Shown here: piece after piece, positions 51,951-61,562 of the stretch
Numbering within the stretch: position 1 is the stretch's first letter
Layout: each line of letters begins with the position of its first letter
Source of the DNA: an uncultured Prevotella sp.
Lineage (GTDB): Bacteria > Bacteroidota > Bacteroidia > Bacteroidales > Bacteroidaceae
Assembly: GCA_937895845.1 (NCBI GenBank)
Contig: CALBLK010000007.1
Location: forward strand, 1 to 64,000
Direction of reading: 5' to 3'
Length of the DNA stretch: 64,000 nucleotides
Notes under the pieces: model-generated
What the model was told of the DNA's origin: nothing
Seen by the model: only the letters and a program-made list of their open reading frames with translations
Databases searched by the model: none
Translations under genes and position numbers: made by a program

Positions 51951-54164
51951 ATGCCGTTTAGAAACAACATTATTTTCATCCTTGCTGCCTTTTTGATGGT
52001 GTCATGTGCCGAGTTGAAGTTTGTACCGGAAGACCGGTGCCTGCTGAACAAGGTGGATGTGCAGAGCTATGAGCAGACAGATCATGTTAACACCGGTCTC
52101 TTGAAATCGTATGTACGCCAGAATGCCAACTCACGTTGGTTTTCTGCTTTCAAAGTACCCTTGGGCCTGTATTCTCTGGCAGGTCGGGACTCTTCGAGAT
52201 GGGTGAACAGGATACTGAAGTCAATGGGCGAGGCTCCGGTCGTCTTTGACTCCGTGTTTACTGCCCAGACCTGTGACAATCTGTGCAAGGAACTTCAGAA
52301 CGAGGGGTTCCTGCGGTCGAAGGTGAAAGCCCATGTGGTGCGAAAAAAACGCAAGGTCAATGTCTGCTATCAGCTTTATCCCGGAGCAGCCTACCGTATA
52401 CGTGGCATTGATTACGAAATACAGGACAGTGCCATAGCGCAACTCTTGTGCCTTGACGATACTGAGAACCGGGGGCTCAAGAGCGGTCAGCTCTTCGAGG
52501 TTGCCGCGCTTGACAATGAGCGCAAGCGTATCACGGACTTGCTGGCTAACCATGGCTATTACAAGTTTCACAAGGACTACATCACATACCGGGCGGATAC
52601 AGTGCCCGGTTCTCCAGATGTAGACCTTGTCTTTGTTCTTCATAAGTATGTGAACCGTCAGAGTGGCGTGACTGCGCACCCTTGCTACCGGGTGCGCAGG
52701 GTTGCCTACGCCAGCGGCGAAGCTACCGACAGTGTCATCCACCTGCGGCCATCAGTGCTCCGAATGAACACCTCTATCCGTCCGGGATACCCTTATTCAG
52801 CCCGCGAACTTCGTGACACTTATAACCGTTTTGGGCGTCTGCAGGCCGTGAAATACACAAACATCTCATTCACAGAGGTTGATGGAAAGCAGCTTTTGGA
52901 CTGTGGCATACTGATTAGCACGCAGAAACCGAGCACGATCAGTTTTCAGCCTGAAGGCACCAATACGGCCGGAGACTTCGGCGCGGCTGTCTCGCTGACT
53001 TATCAGAACCGCAACCTATTCAGGGGCGCTGAGGTGCTCAGCATGGAACTGAGGGGGGCTTTCGAGGCTGTCAAGGGGCTTGAAGACTATGCCAATGACA
53101 ATTTTGAGGAGTATAGTGCGGAGACCAGGCTGCTCTTTCCGCGGTTCATTGTACCGTTCCTTTCAGCAGACTTCCGCCGTCGGGTCAATGCCACTTCCGA
53201 AGTGTCCATGCTCTATGACCTGCAGAACCGCCCGGAATATCACCGGCGTGTCCTGTCTGTGGCTTGGCGTTACAGGTGGTATGATGCCAGTCACCATGAC
53301 CGTTACAATGTGGATGTACTCCAACTAAACTATGTATTCATGCCGTGGATTTCTGCCAAGTTCCGCCGTGACTATCTGGAGGACAACACAAACCGCAACG
53401 CCATCCTCAGATACAACTACGAAGATCTGTTTATCATGAGGTCGGGCTTTGGCTTCAATTATAACAATGGTGACTATGCGGTCAAGGCGAATGTGGAGAC
53501 TGCGGGCAATCTCCTTGCACTCTGTTCAAGTCTGTTTACGATGCCGGTCAATGAGTTGGGCCAGAAAAAGCTGTTCAACATTGCTTTTGCCCAATATGTG
53601 AAGTTTGACCTTCAGTACACCCATAATTTCCGTATTGACTACAATAACACATTAGTGTTCCATGTGGGGATGGGCGTTGCCTACCCTTATGGGAACAGCA
53701 CGATACTACCTTTTGAAAAACGGTATTTCTCAGGTGGTGCCAATAGTGTGCGCGGGTGGAGTGTGCGCGGGCTTGGTCCTGGAAAGTTTAGGGGAAAGGA
53801 CGGCAACATTGACTTTATCAACCAGACTGGTGATATGAAGATAGATGTCAATCTGGAATACCGTGCCCACCTTTTTTGGAAATTAGGCGGAGCACTGTTT
53901 GTCGATGCAGGGAATGTGTGGACACTCCGTGACTATGCAGACCAGCCTGGCGGCCAGTTCTCCCTTGGCACCTTTCTGGCCCAGCTGGCTGTCGGTTATG
54001 GGCTTGGTTTCCGGTTCAACTTTGACTATTTTATCCTGCGGTTTGATTTAGGCATGAAAGCAATCAATCCGGCTTACGAGGAAACAGACTTGCATTATCC
54101 CATCCTGCATCCGCGGCTTAGCCGTGATTTCACATTCCACTTTGCGGTTGGTTTGCCTTTCTGA
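51951..54164 (+). CDS. tamL: TamL-like Omp85 lipoprotein
   Basis: A 737-residue Omp85-family outer-membrane assembly protein with a lipobox (MVSCA, Cys19), a POTRA-like periplasmic part (about 25-350) and a C-terminal beta-barrel with the conserved GGANSVRGWSVRG (about residues 595-607) and an aromatic C-terminal end. The lipidated form is described in Bacteroidetes as TamL, replacing TamA. tamB is not adjacent. The start is the ATG at 51951, since upstream frame sequence overlaps the promoter. Confidence 0.88.
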   Translation: MPFRNNIIFILAAFLMVSCAELKFVPEDRCLLNKVDVQSYEQTDHVNTGLLKSYVRQNANSRWFSAFKVPLGLYSLAGRDSSRWVNRILKSMGEAPVVFDSVFTAQTCDNLCKELQNEGFLRSKVKAHVVRKKRKVNVCYQLYPGAAYRIRGIDYEIQDSAIAQLLCLDDTENRGLKSGQLFEVAALDNERKRITDLLANHGYYKFHKDYITYRADTVPGSPDVDLVFVLHKYVNRQSGVTAHPCYRVRRVAYASGEATDSVIHLRPSVLRMNTSIRPGYPYSARELRDTYNRFGRLQAVKYTNISFTEVDGKQLLDCGILISTQKPSTISFQPEGTNTAGDFGAAVSLTYQNRNLFRGAEVLSMELRGAFEAVKGLEDYANDNFEEYSAETRLLFPRFIVPFLSADFRRRVNATSEVSMLYDLQNRPEYHRRVLSVAWRYRWYDASHHDRYNVDVLQLNYVFMPWISAKFRRDYLEDNTNRNAILRYNYEDLFIMRSGFGFNYNNGDYAVKANVETAGNLLALCSSLFTMPVNELGQKKLFNIAFAQYVKFDLQYTHNFRIDYNNTLVFHVGMGVAYPYGNSTILPFEKRYFSGGANSVRGWSVRGLGPGKFRGKDGNIDFINQTGDMKIDVNLEYRAHLFWKLGGALFVDAGNVWTLRDYADQPGGQFSLGTFLAQLAVGYGLGFRFNFDYFILRFDLGMKAINPAYEETDLHYPILHPRLSRDFTFHFAVGLPF

Positions 54165-54190
54165 GTTGCCGGGGTGTGTAGAACAAGCTA

Positions 54191-54949
54191 CTACAGGGTG
54201 TTGAAGCAGCTGACCAGCTTCTTTTTGTACATACGACCAACTTTAACGTAGTCAATCTTGTCAAAGGGTGGATAGAAGCGGCAAATGCTGTCGTTCACCT
54301 CCAAGAGATAGTTGATGTTGATGATAAAGCGCTGGCTTACCTGCACAAAACGGTTGTCCAAAGCCTTCAGAGACTCGTTGTTAGCGTTTCGCTTCAGCTT
54401 GATGGGGTCTTTGCGGTAGGCCAAGACAACCTCCCATGCCCTCTGCTCGTGGTTGAATCTGAAGAGGCCGATGTCTTTTAGGTGAACCAGTCTGAAGTCG
54501 GTTGCGTTGGTATAGAACAGCAGTTTCTCCTTGTTTGGTGTGCTGGCCAGCGTGTCAATGCTTGGCGTGCCAAAGGGCTTGGGTGGTATCCGCTCCTCGA
54601 AAGCCCTTTTCACGACACAGTCAAGCTCGTTGGCATCAAGGGGCTTGGACAGATAGTCAAAGGCATTGTTACGGAATGCAGAAAGCATGTCGTGTCTGTG
54701 GCTGGTGTACATGACCACCTTGCAGTATGTGTCGGTAAGTTCCTTTATCCGACTCAGAAAGTCAATGCCGGTCATGTCTGGTAGATCAACGTCAAGAAAG
54801 ATAAGCTCTGGTCTAACATCAAGGGCTAGCTTCACCCCAATCTCTCCTGTGTTTGCTGTTTCGCAGAGGTTTATTTCTTTGTAGTCTTTCAGCTTGTCCG
54901 CCAATGTGACTACGGCATCAGTATCGTCATCAATAATCAGTGTCTTCAT
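54191..54949 (-). CDS. LytTR-family response regulator (orphan)
   Basis: A 252-residue response regulator with a receiver domain (about 1-120; phosphoacceptor Asp53 in FLDVDLPD, Lys in LSKPLDANE) and a C-terminal LytTR DNA-binding domain (about 150-250). LytTR regulators often bind upstream of envelope or virulence genes. No histidine kinase lies next to it. Its 3' end is convergent with tamL. Confidence 0.9.
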   Translation of the reverse strand: MKTLIIDDDTDAVVTLADKLKDYKEINLCETANTGEIGVKLALDVRPELIFLDVDLPDMTGIDFLSRIKELTDTYCKVVMYTSHRHDMLSAFRNNAFDYLSKPLDANELDCVVKRAFEERIPPKPFGTPSIDTLASTPNKEKLLFYTNATDFRLVHLKDIGLFRFNHEQRAWEVVLAYRKDPIKLKRNANNESLKALDNRFVQVSQRFIININYLLEVNDSICRFYPPFDKIDYVKVGRMYKKKLVSCFNTL

Positions 54950-55007
54950 TGTAGCTTTGGTATTTAGGTTTCCGTATGTTAATGTGTTCCTTGTTTTTTT
55001 TTATTTG

Positions 55008-55015
55008 CAAAAATA
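55008..55015 (-). promoter_or_regulatory. -7 promoter element for the LytTR regulator
   Basis: TATTTTTG on the minus strand, about 59 bases before the ATG at 54949. Confidence 0.55.
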
Positions 55016-55234
55016 CAAATAGAAAATTTGAAACACCGTTCTTACACTTCCGATTCTTCACAATAGTGGAAAAAAAAGATACAAATTGTGGCTCCCTGCT
55101 GCATTTTTGACTTGTTTTTGGTATAACGTTCAGCCTGTTTCAAGTGATTTGCAGTTTGACATGAAACACAGTCCAAATGCTTTCAATGGGACAAAAAATA
55201 CTATGAGGAGGAATAGAATTACAATTTATTGTTG

Positions 55235-55242
55235 TATTTTTG
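55235..55242 (+). promoter_or_regulatory. -7 promoter element for dapA
   Basis: TATTTTTG followed by CAG, about 30 bases before the ATG at 55272. Confidence 0.55.
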
Positions 55243-55271
55243 CAGAAAAATAAGAAGATTGCTAACAATTT

Positions 55272-56159
55272 ATGGTACACAACATCTTTAAAGGACTTGG
55301 CATAGCTTTGATAACTCCTTTCCGCGCCGATGGCACTGTTGACGAGGAGGCACTTGCCCGTTTGGTTACCTATCAGCTTGACAACGGTGCTGACTTCTTC
55401 TGTATCTTGGCGACAACCGGGGAGACACCCTGTTTGACCGCCGAAGAGAAACTCCGCATCAAGAATCTTGTTGTTCAGACCGTTAACCACAGAGTGCCAA
55501 TCTTGATGGGGTGCGGCGGCAACAATACGGCATCTGTTGTCAGTGAACTGAAAAGTGGAGACTTCAAGGGTATTGACGGCGTGCTGAGTGTGTGCCCGTA
55601 TTACAACAAGCCCTCGCAGGAAGGGCTGTATCAGCATTTTAAGACGATAGCTGCCGCGACGAAACTTCCTGTGGTGCTTTATAATGTGCCGGGACGGACC
55701 GGCGTGAACTTGAAGGCGGAAACGACAGTCAGGCTGGCGCGTGACTGCCATAACATTGTCGCTGTCAAGGAAGCCAGCGGGAGCCTGGAACAGGTCGATG
55801 AGATAATCAAGAACAAGCCCTCTGGCTTTGATGTCATTAGTGGTGATGACGCACTGACTTTTCCCATGGTTTCGTGTGGTGCTGTTGGTGTCATTAGTGT
55901 GATTGGCAACGCTCTTCCAAAGGAGTTCTCAAAGATGATCCGTCTTGAATTCCGTGGGGAGTATGAGGGTGCCCGGAAGATCCATCACAAGTTTACTGAC
56001 CTTTTCAGCCTCCTCTTCATTGACGGTAATCCGGCCGGAGTGAAGGCTATGCTCCATGAAATGGGGATGATAGAGAACGTGCTTCGTCTGCCTTTGGTTC
56101 CAACGCGTATATCTACCCTTCAGCGCATGAGTGAGATTATGAAAGAACTGAAACTTTAA
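55272..56159 (+). CDS. dapA: 4-hydroxy-tetrahydrodipicolinate synthase
   Basis: DapA condenses pyruvate with aspartate semialdehyde, the first committed lysine/diaminopimelate step. The 295 residues have the Schiff-base lysine in NIVAVKEASG (Lys166), Tyr137 in LYNVPGRTG and the CPYYNKP block. It is alone here; lysC and lysA are in the 32-34 kb cluster. Confidence 0.96.
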   Translation: MVHNIFKGLGIALITPFRADGTVDEEALARLVTYQLDNGADFFCILATTGETPCLTAEEKLRIKNLVVQTVNHRVPILMGCGGNNTASVVSELKSGDFKGIDGVLSVCPYYNKPSQEGLYQHFKTIAAATKLPVVLYNVPGRTGVNLKAETTVRLARDCHNIVAVKEASGSLEQVDEIIKNKPSGFDVISGDDALTFPMVSCGAVGVISVIGNALPKEFSKMIRLEFRGEYEGARKIHHKFTDLFSLLFIDGNPAGVKAMLHEMGMIENVLRLPLVPTRISTLQRMSEIMKELKL

Positions 56160-56448
56160 ACCCCAATTGGTCATTAGGTTTCGAGTCATGTAGCTGTTTG
56201 TTTCGGACAGCTTGCGGGTTGTGACATTCAATGCAGCTCGTCTCATTTCTTCCTCGGTGACTGCGTGTATGCGCTGCAAATGCAGACGCTGGTGATGCCC
56301 ATTGCCAAGTCCGCTTGTAGATGCGCTTTCCAGAAACGTCCCCCGGGACGAGGCTTGATGGCTGATTTTGGCTTAAAAGTGGTAAAAGGTTTTGTATTGT
56401 TTCCTGTTTGCACTATCTTTGTATGCTGAAAGAAAACAATGTTTGTAC
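56160..56448. other. Gap between dapA and the pseudouridine synthase
   Basis: About 290 bp with no gene. A minus-strand fragment at about 56165-56279 (starting MQRIHAVTEEEMRRAALNV) looks protein-like but runs only about 40 codons before it merges with dapA antisense. A promoter sits at 56391-56421. Nothing else recognised. Confidence 0.55.
56391..56421 (+). promoter_or_regulatory. Promoter for the pseudouridine synthase
   Basis: TTTG at 56391-56394 and TATCTTTG at 56414-56421, separated by 19 bp; leader to the ATG at 56449 about 20 nt. It resembles the 1421-1451 promoter in spacing and sequence. Confidence 0.8.
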
Positions 56449-57345
56449 ATGAGATTTAATGGCAATCATACCGGTCAGAACAATTACAATTGGTTTGAGG
56501 TTAAAGCTGACTGTGGTCTGCTTGAGTTCCTTTTAGCCAACGTTCAGGAGAGCCGCAGCAAGATAAAGTCAACCCTCCAGGGGCGGGGTGTCAAGGTTGA
56601 TGGCAAGTTTGTAACCCAATTTGATTTTCCTTTGAAGCCGGGCATGAAAGTGGCTGTGAGCCGCTCGAAGCGCACCCAACACCCGTTCAAGAACAGGTAT
56701 GTTAAAATTGTATATGAAGACCGCTGGCTTATCGTGGTTGAGAAGAATGTAGGCATACTCTCCATGGCTGCTGGCCACTCTTCGCTAAATGTGAAGGCGG
56801 TGCTGGACGAATATTTCCTTCGCTCGCGGCAGAAATGCCGCGCCCACGTTGTGCACCGGCTTGACCGTGACACCAGTGGCTTGATGGTTTATGCCAAGGA
56901 CATGGAGACAGAGCAGACCTTTGAGCACAATTGGCATGATATCGTTTACGACCGTCGCTATGTAGCGGTGGTTAGTGGAGAGATGGAAAACGACGAAGGC
57001 ACTGTTGCCAACTGGCTGAAAGATAACAAGGCCTATGTCACCTACTCTTCACCAGTGGATAACGGCGGAAAATATGCAGTCACCCATTATCGTGTGCTCG
57101 GCCGTACGGTCAGTCATTCACTGGTTGAGTATAAGTTAGAGACGGGGCGGAAGAACCAAATCCGTGTCCACTCTGCGGATATGGGACATCCGGTTTGTGG
57201 CGATGTAAAGTATGGAAACGGTGACGACCCCCTCCACCGTTTGTGTCTGCATGCCTATGTGCTGTGTTTCACACATCCTGTGACAGGAGAGCGGATGGAG
57301 TTTCAGACCATGATTCCTGCGGGGTTCAAACATTTGTTCAAATAA
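56449..57345 (+). CDS. RluA-family 23S rRNA/tRNA pseudouridine synthase
   Basis: A 298-residue enzyme with an N-terminal S4-like domain (about 20-85) and the catalytic Asp in VHRLDRDTSGLMV. The ETGRKNQIRVH block and the C-terminal FTHPVTGERMEF are typical. The ATG at 56449 follows the promoter. Target RNA cannot be assigned. Confidence 0.92.
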   Translation: MRFNGNHTGQNNYNWFEVKADCGLLEFLLANVQESRSKIKSTLQGRGVKVDGKFVTQFDFPLKPGMKVAVSRSKRTQHPFKNRYVKIVYEDRWLIVVEKNVGILSMAAGHSSLNVKAVLDEYFLRSRQKCRAHVVHRLDRDTSGLMVYAKDMETEQTFEHNWHDIVYDRRYVAVVSGEMENDEGTVANWLKDNKAYVTYSSPVDNGGKYAVTHYRVLGRTVSHSLVEYKLETGRKNQIRVHSADMGHPVCGDVKYGNGDDPLHRLCLHAYVLCFTHPVTGERMEFQTMIPAGFKHLFK

Positions 57346-57362
57346 AAAGGTTTTCAGTTATA

Positions 57363-57530
57363 ATGATGGAGAGTTCTGTTCCTTATATCATAGCTCTGGC
57401 CATGGTGGTTATCGGGCTGTTGCTTGTCAAGAAAATAGCAGGCTGTGTCTTCAAAGCCGTTGTGATATTCATCCTCTTTGGGGCACTCTCGGCACTTTAT
57501 TATTACAGCAAGTCCAAGGGGCTTGTCTGA
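57363..57530 (+). CDS. Small membrane protein, unrecognised
   Basis: A 55-residue protein with two hydrophobic stretches (about 8-25 and 28-45) and a polar end (YYYSKSKGLV). It starts 17 bases after the pseudouridine synthase gene and is probably co-transcribed. Not recognised. Confidence 0.6.
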   Translation: MMESSVPYIIALAMVVIGLLLVKKIAGCVFKAVVIFILFGALSALYYYSKSKGLV

Positions 57531-57559
57531 CAGAGAGACCCTCCATACGCAAACCAGCT

Positions 57560-58474
57560 TTACAACAGAAGGCCTATGGTGACCGTAAGCCCGTAGACAA
57601 GAATGTTGCGTGCGGTCTGGCCAAGGCAGACATTGAGCTCCTTGCCACGTCTGATACGCGCAATGTTTGTATAGGTGAGAATGTGCAGTGCCAGGTAGGC
57701 GAACGGAAACAGAAAAGCCATCGGATGCCCCCCTGCCCAGTAGGTGCAGCCCATGAGAAAGGCCGTGCAGCCGGTTGCGAGATAGAGTTGCAGTGTCTTT
57801 CGCTCACCCAGTTTTACGGCCAGCGTGTTCTTGCCTGCTGTGCGGTCGGTGAATCTGTCACGGAAATTGTTGACCAGAAGCAGTGCGTCAATGGCGATGC
57901 CACAGGCCAAGGAGCCAATGAACACTTGCCAAGTGCAGGTGTGTAGCTGGATGTAGTAGGTGATGCAAACTGGAACAATGCCGAAAAAGATAACAACCAG
58001 CAAGTCGCCAAGTCCAATGTAAGACAGGTGGGTGGTGTAGAGGAAGCAGAACACCACACAGACCACACCAACCAGAATCATCTCCAACCCGCCGAAAAAG
58101 ACGAGCGGTAGCCCGCACGCACAGGCCAGGCATGTTGTCATGGCAATGGCATGTTTCATTGCCCTTGGGCTGACCCACCCCTGGGCGCAGGCGCGGGGCG
58201 GCCCAAGCCTGGTCTTGTTGTCGTCCGTTCCTTTCGTATAGTCAAAGAAATCATTGATAAGGTTGGCGTCAATCTGCATCAGCAGTGCGAAAATCATGCA
58301 GATGGCGGCAGCTGTCCATGAAAAACAGTCACCCTGGTATTGCTTACTGTCGGTATAGGCCTGTGCAAGTCCTATCAGCACTGGCACTGCTGCACCCGAG
58401 AGTGTCTTCGGGCGCGAGGCAATGAGCCATGCTTTGGTTGAGTTCTGGCGTATGGACGAAGTTGTCATTTTCAT
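57560..58474 (-). CDS. menA: 1,4-dihydroxy-2-naphthoate prenyltransferase
   Basis: MenA attaches the prenyl chain in menaquinone synthesis. The 304-residue UbiA-family protein has several membrane helices and the Asp-rich motifs NDFFDYTKGTDD (about 75-86) and NNFRDRFTD (about 201-209) that bind Mg2+ and the prenyl diphosphate. Start at 58474; ATG at residue 3 is an alternative. Confidence 0.93.
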   Translation of the reverse strand: MKMTTSSIRQNSTKAWLIASRPKTLSGAAVPVLIGLAQAYTDSKQYQGDCFSWTAAAICMIFALLMQIDANLINDFFDYTKGTDDNKTRLGPPRACAQGWVSPRAMKHAIAMTTCLACACGLPLVFFGGLEMILVGVVCVVFCFLYTTHLSYIGLGDLLVVIFFGIVPVCITYYIQLHTCTWQVFIGSLACGIAIDALLLVNNFRDRFTDRTAGKNTLAVKLGERKTLQLYLATGCTAFLMGCTYWAGGHPMAFLFPFAYLALHILTYTNIARIRRGKELNVCLGQTARNILVYGLTVTIGLLL

Positions 58475-58488
58475 TTTAGTTTAAACAA

Positions 58489-58520
58489 TTTGCAAATTTA
58501 AGCATTATTGTGTAAATTTG
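58489..58520. promoter_or_regulatory. Interlocked divergent promoters of menA and the HD gene
   Basis: Plus strand: TTTG (58489-58492), 20 bp, TAAATTTG (58513-58520). Minus strand: -7 TAAATTTG (58500-58493), with ATTG as a weak -33 at 58524-58521. The two -7 boxes are 20 bp apart, so the two promoters overlap completely. Confidence 0.65.
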
Positions 58521-58586
58521 CAATGCCTCTGTCCGTTGAAGTGCGGGCATGTTATGATTTATTAAACCTCCATTACCCATTACACT

Positions 58587-59240
58587 ATGGAACATCCCAG
58601 TCTGGACTTGGTCGCTTTTGTTGAAACCAATGTTCTTCCACGATACGCCGCTTTTGATGCAGCCCATAACCTGTCTCATGTTACAGGTGTCATCCGACGC
58701 TCGCTTGGGCTTGTTCGCACCACTGGGGCTGACATCAACATGGTTTATGTGATAGCTGCCTATCATGACCTTGGACTGTCCGGACCCAGAGCCATCCATC
58801 ACCTTACGGGAGGGCGCATCCTTGCGGCGGATGCCCGGCTGAAGCGGTGGTTCTCACCTGAACAAATCAGGGTGATGAGTGAGGCTGTGGAAGACCATCG
58901 GGCATCTGCTTCTCACTCGCCCAGAAGTATTTATGGAAAGATTGTTGCCGAAGCCGACCGCGAGTTGGAACCCTCAACCGTTTTCACACGCATCATCCTC
59001 TATGGGCTTGACCACTATCCTGAAATGGACAAAGAGGGGCACTGGCACCGCTTTGTTGAACATTTAGATAACAAATATTCTGCTCACGGCTACATTAAGC
59101 TGTGGATTCGTGGCTCTGAAAACGAGCGTAATCTCATGCTCGTGCGTAAGCTGGCAGCAGACCCCAAACGGCTCAGACTGCTTTTTGACGAACTTTATGG
59201 CCGCTTAGTTGAAAAAGTTCCACGACACACCGACACGTAA
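58587..59240 (+). CDS. HD-domain phosphohydrolase
   Basis: A 217-residue soluble HD-superfamily protein. Metal ligands are His31 (NLSHV), His60/Asp61 (YHDLG) and a later Asp in EADRE. Members hydrolyse nucleotides or related phosphoesters; substrate unknown. Its 3' end overlaps the convergent porin gene by 36 bases. Confidence 0.88.
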   Translation: MEHPSLDLVAFVETNVLPRYAAFDAAHNLSHVTGVIRRSLGLVRTTGADINMVYVIAAYHDLGLSGPRAIHHLTGGRILAADARLKRWFSPEQIRVMSEAVEDHRASASHSPRSIYGKIVAEADRELEPSTVFTRIILYGLDHYPEMDKEGHWHRFVEHLDNKYSAHGYIKLWIRGSENERNLMLVRKLAADPKRLRLLFDELYGRLVEKVPRHTDT

Positions 59241-61562
59241 CACCCTTCCATTGAGAGGGTAGTGGGGGATCAGAAAATATTTCTTATTGCCGTTACCTGC
59301 ATTGGCATGGCTGAACATCAGAAAGAAACGGGTGTGCTTTAAGTGCAGGTTGGCATAGGCATCAACAAAGGGATAGCCGCCAAGCTTGGTTTTGCTACCT
59401 CTGTTCTCCTGAACGGCAAATTGGTTAAGCTGGGGACAGAACTCTGGGGCAAAGTAGTTGGTGAAGAAATAGGCGTCGCCTCCCAACTCGACAGCCAGCT
59501 CTTTCACTATTTTGAATTTGATGAACAGATTGGTGAAAAGGTTGAGCCGGGGTACAGGAAGCACATCCTCCTGACTGCTTTTCTGATAGGTGAGGATGTT
59601 TTCCCAATTCAAGATGCCAAGCCTGATGTTCTGCTGAAGTTGCGCCGTCAGCAGGTTTATGTTGCTCTTGCACTGCCTGGTACCGGCAGACATTTGTGTG
59701 TGCGTGTCTCCGCTAACCTGGTAGCTCATGCCAAAATAGGTGTAGTTCTGAATCTCCTCTATGGCCACGCGCAACCGTGTGTCTGTCTTCCTGTAGGTGA
59801 ACAGTCCCTCTACCCTTGTCCTTGTCTCCTTGGATAGGCCTTTGTCGTCCCACCACAAGTGTTTTGAATGGTAGTTGCGCTGGTAGAATGTTGGGTTAAG
59901 GCGGTAGAAATGGGCCTTCCCCTCCAATGTCACGGTGTCTCCAAACAGCGGAAAGTTGATGTCTGTACTGAAGTCAAGCTTGATTTGCCCTGCGTCCTCA
60001 CCCGCGAGCCATGTCTCCGCCAGCAGGTTGTAGTGGAGTGTCCTGCCCTGTGTCTTGACAATCTGGCCGCCTATACTCACATTGTGCTCGTTCCATCTTT
60101 CCAGCACATAGCCGTCGAATGACCCTTTGGGGGCAAGGGCTGGCATGTCATACCTGCGTAACTCATGGCTGGCAAACACCTTTAAGCCGGCCTTGGCATA
60201 CCTGTTGAACCCTTCAAGCAGCGCTATGGCCAATGTGTTTTTGACGCTCAGCAGTTTGGTCTGGTCGTAGATGGAGTCACCGCCGTAGCTGCCGTCCTTG
60301 TCATAGTTATAATAGGTGTTGGCATAGTAGCTTTTGGGAGTGTCGTAGGCTTGGTATATACGGTCGTAGCGGTTGATGTCCAGGGTGTGGATGAAACTGG
60401 TTACAGGGACATATTCTTTTTTCATGGTTGCATCAATCGAGTCCTGGATGGCCTTGGCCGCCAGCAGGCTGTCCAGTTCCCCCTGACTGTCAATCTTTAT
60501 TCTCGATGTGTCTGCGACAAGGCTTTCCTGTATGGCCGACTCGTCGCCAGCAATCTTCGCACCTTTGGGCCTTCCCATGGGTTGCGCGGCAGTTCCCTTC
60601 TCCCTGTCCCCCGGTCTGCGGCCACTCTCGGTGACCTCCTCTTGCTCATGCTTGTTGGCGTTGTCTTTCTTGGATGCTGCTGCAAACTGTCGTGCCTTGA
60701 TCTCTTCCTCTGTCATTTTCACCTTGCGGTAGAACCCGATGTTATAGCGGTGGGTGAGGAAGAAATGCAGACAGTTGTTGCGGTTCCAGTTGTTTTGGAG
60801 CAGCGTGGGTATCTCATTTTCTGCATAGTTGTCCGTGTAGCTCTCAGGGTGGGTGATATAGTTGTCATTGGCGATGCCTCCGTTCTCAGCTGCTTTTTGG
60901 TGATAGGTGGAGAAAACAGTGTGCATATGATACTTGTCGCCGATGTAGGAGGCGAAGAGGCTGGCGCCAAAATGTGATGTGCTTTGGCTGCTGTAATAGC
61001 CTCTGGCATAGGCATAGTTCAGGTTGAATCCAAGTCCAAGGCGCTTGCCGGCATTGGTGGCAAACCAGGCGTCAATGTGGTCTTCGCCGTTGGTCTTGTT
61101 GCCACAGTTGTCGTAAGAAATATTGGTGAACGGCGAGAGGGTGTTTGTGAAGTGAATCTGGTCTGGCTGCTTGGTCACATAGCTGTAAGGCTGCGTGAAC
61201 ATGAACTGCGCTGGCAACGGTCTGTCAATGACTATGCGGCTCTCACGTGCCGTGTAATTGTTGCCAGTGGTGTTGTATTCGCCATGGAGCCCAGTGTTAA
61301 AGATGGTGTTTTGGTACAGGTGGGGCAGCGTGTCTATGGCAGTTGGGGTGATATCACCGAATCTGCGGTCCACAGTCCATGCGTGAATGCCAATGGGTAT
61401 TTCTTTTTCCTTGGTTGTGTCATTGCTTAGCTTGTTGAAGTTCCTGTTCTCTTCATTCTGTCCAGTGCGGTTTAATCCGTTTATGTCCGGTGAATTGAAA
61501 TCTTGTGCAAAAGATGGAGTTGAACTTAGTGCCAACACGAGTAATAAGGGCAAGGACTTCAT
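59205..61562 (-). CDS. Putative outer-membrane porin (Porin_10 type)
   Basis: A 785-residue predicted beta-barrel with signal peptide (about 1-20). Strand-rich segments with Tyr, Asn and aromatic ends recur throughout, and the C-terminus ends in WNFFN. The family is annotated putative porin in Bacteroidetes. Residues about 283-384 are an inserted, highly charged, low-complexity segment (Lys/Glu/Ala-rich, with GRRPGDREK) that does not look like barrel. It starts one base after the small gene at 61563. Confidence 0.85.
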   Translation of the reverse strand: MKSLPLLLVLALSSTPSFAQDFNSPDINGLNRTGQNEENRNFNKLSNDTTKEKEIPIGIHAWTVDRRFGDITPTAIDTLPHLYQNTIFNTGLHGEYNTTGNNYTARESRIVIDRPLPAQFMFTQPYSYVTKQPDQIHFTNTLSPFTNISYDNCGNKTNGEDHIDAWFATNAGKRLGLGFNLNYAYARGYYSSQSTSHFGASLFASYIGDKYHMHTVFSTYHQKAAENGGIANDNYITHPESYTDNYAENEIPTLLQNNWNRNNCLHFFLTHRYNIGFYRKVKMTEEEIKARQFAAASKKDNANKHEQEEVTESGRRPGDREKGTAAQPMGRPKGAKIAGDESAIQESLVADTSRIKIDSQGELDSLLAAKAIQDSIDATMKKEYVPVTSFIHTLDINRYDRIYQAYDTPKSYYANTYYNYDKDGSYGGDSIYDQTKLLSVKNTLAIALLEGFNRYAKAGLKVFASHELRRYDMPALAPKGSFDGYVLERWNEHNVSIGGQIVKTQGRTLHYNLLAETWLAGEDAGQIKLDFSTDINFPLFGDTVTLEGKAHFYRLNPTFYQRNYHSKHLWWDDKGLSKETRTRVEGLFTYRKTDTRLRVAIEEIQNYTYFGMSYQVSGDTHTQMSAGTRQCKSNINLLTAQLQQNIRLGILNWENILTYQKSSQEDVLPVPRLNLFTNLFIKFKIVKELAVELGGDAYFFTNYFAPEFCPQLNQFAVQENRGSKTKLGGYPFVDAYANLHLKHTRFFLMFSHANAGNGNKKYFLIPHYPLNGRVLRVGVSWNFFN

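Larger units (their letters stand above)
54950..55271. other. Intergenic region between divergent genes
   Basis: A 322-bp gap, AT-rich. It holds the minus-strand -7 element at 55008-55015 and a plus-strand -7 element at 55235-55242. I see no other structure and no small gene. Confidence 0.7.

Noticed and set aside
56165..56279. Minus-strand ORF beginning MQRIHAVTEEEMRR
   Set aside because: It looks protein-like for about 40 codons but has no promoter or partner and runs into antisense of dapA; too weak to call.
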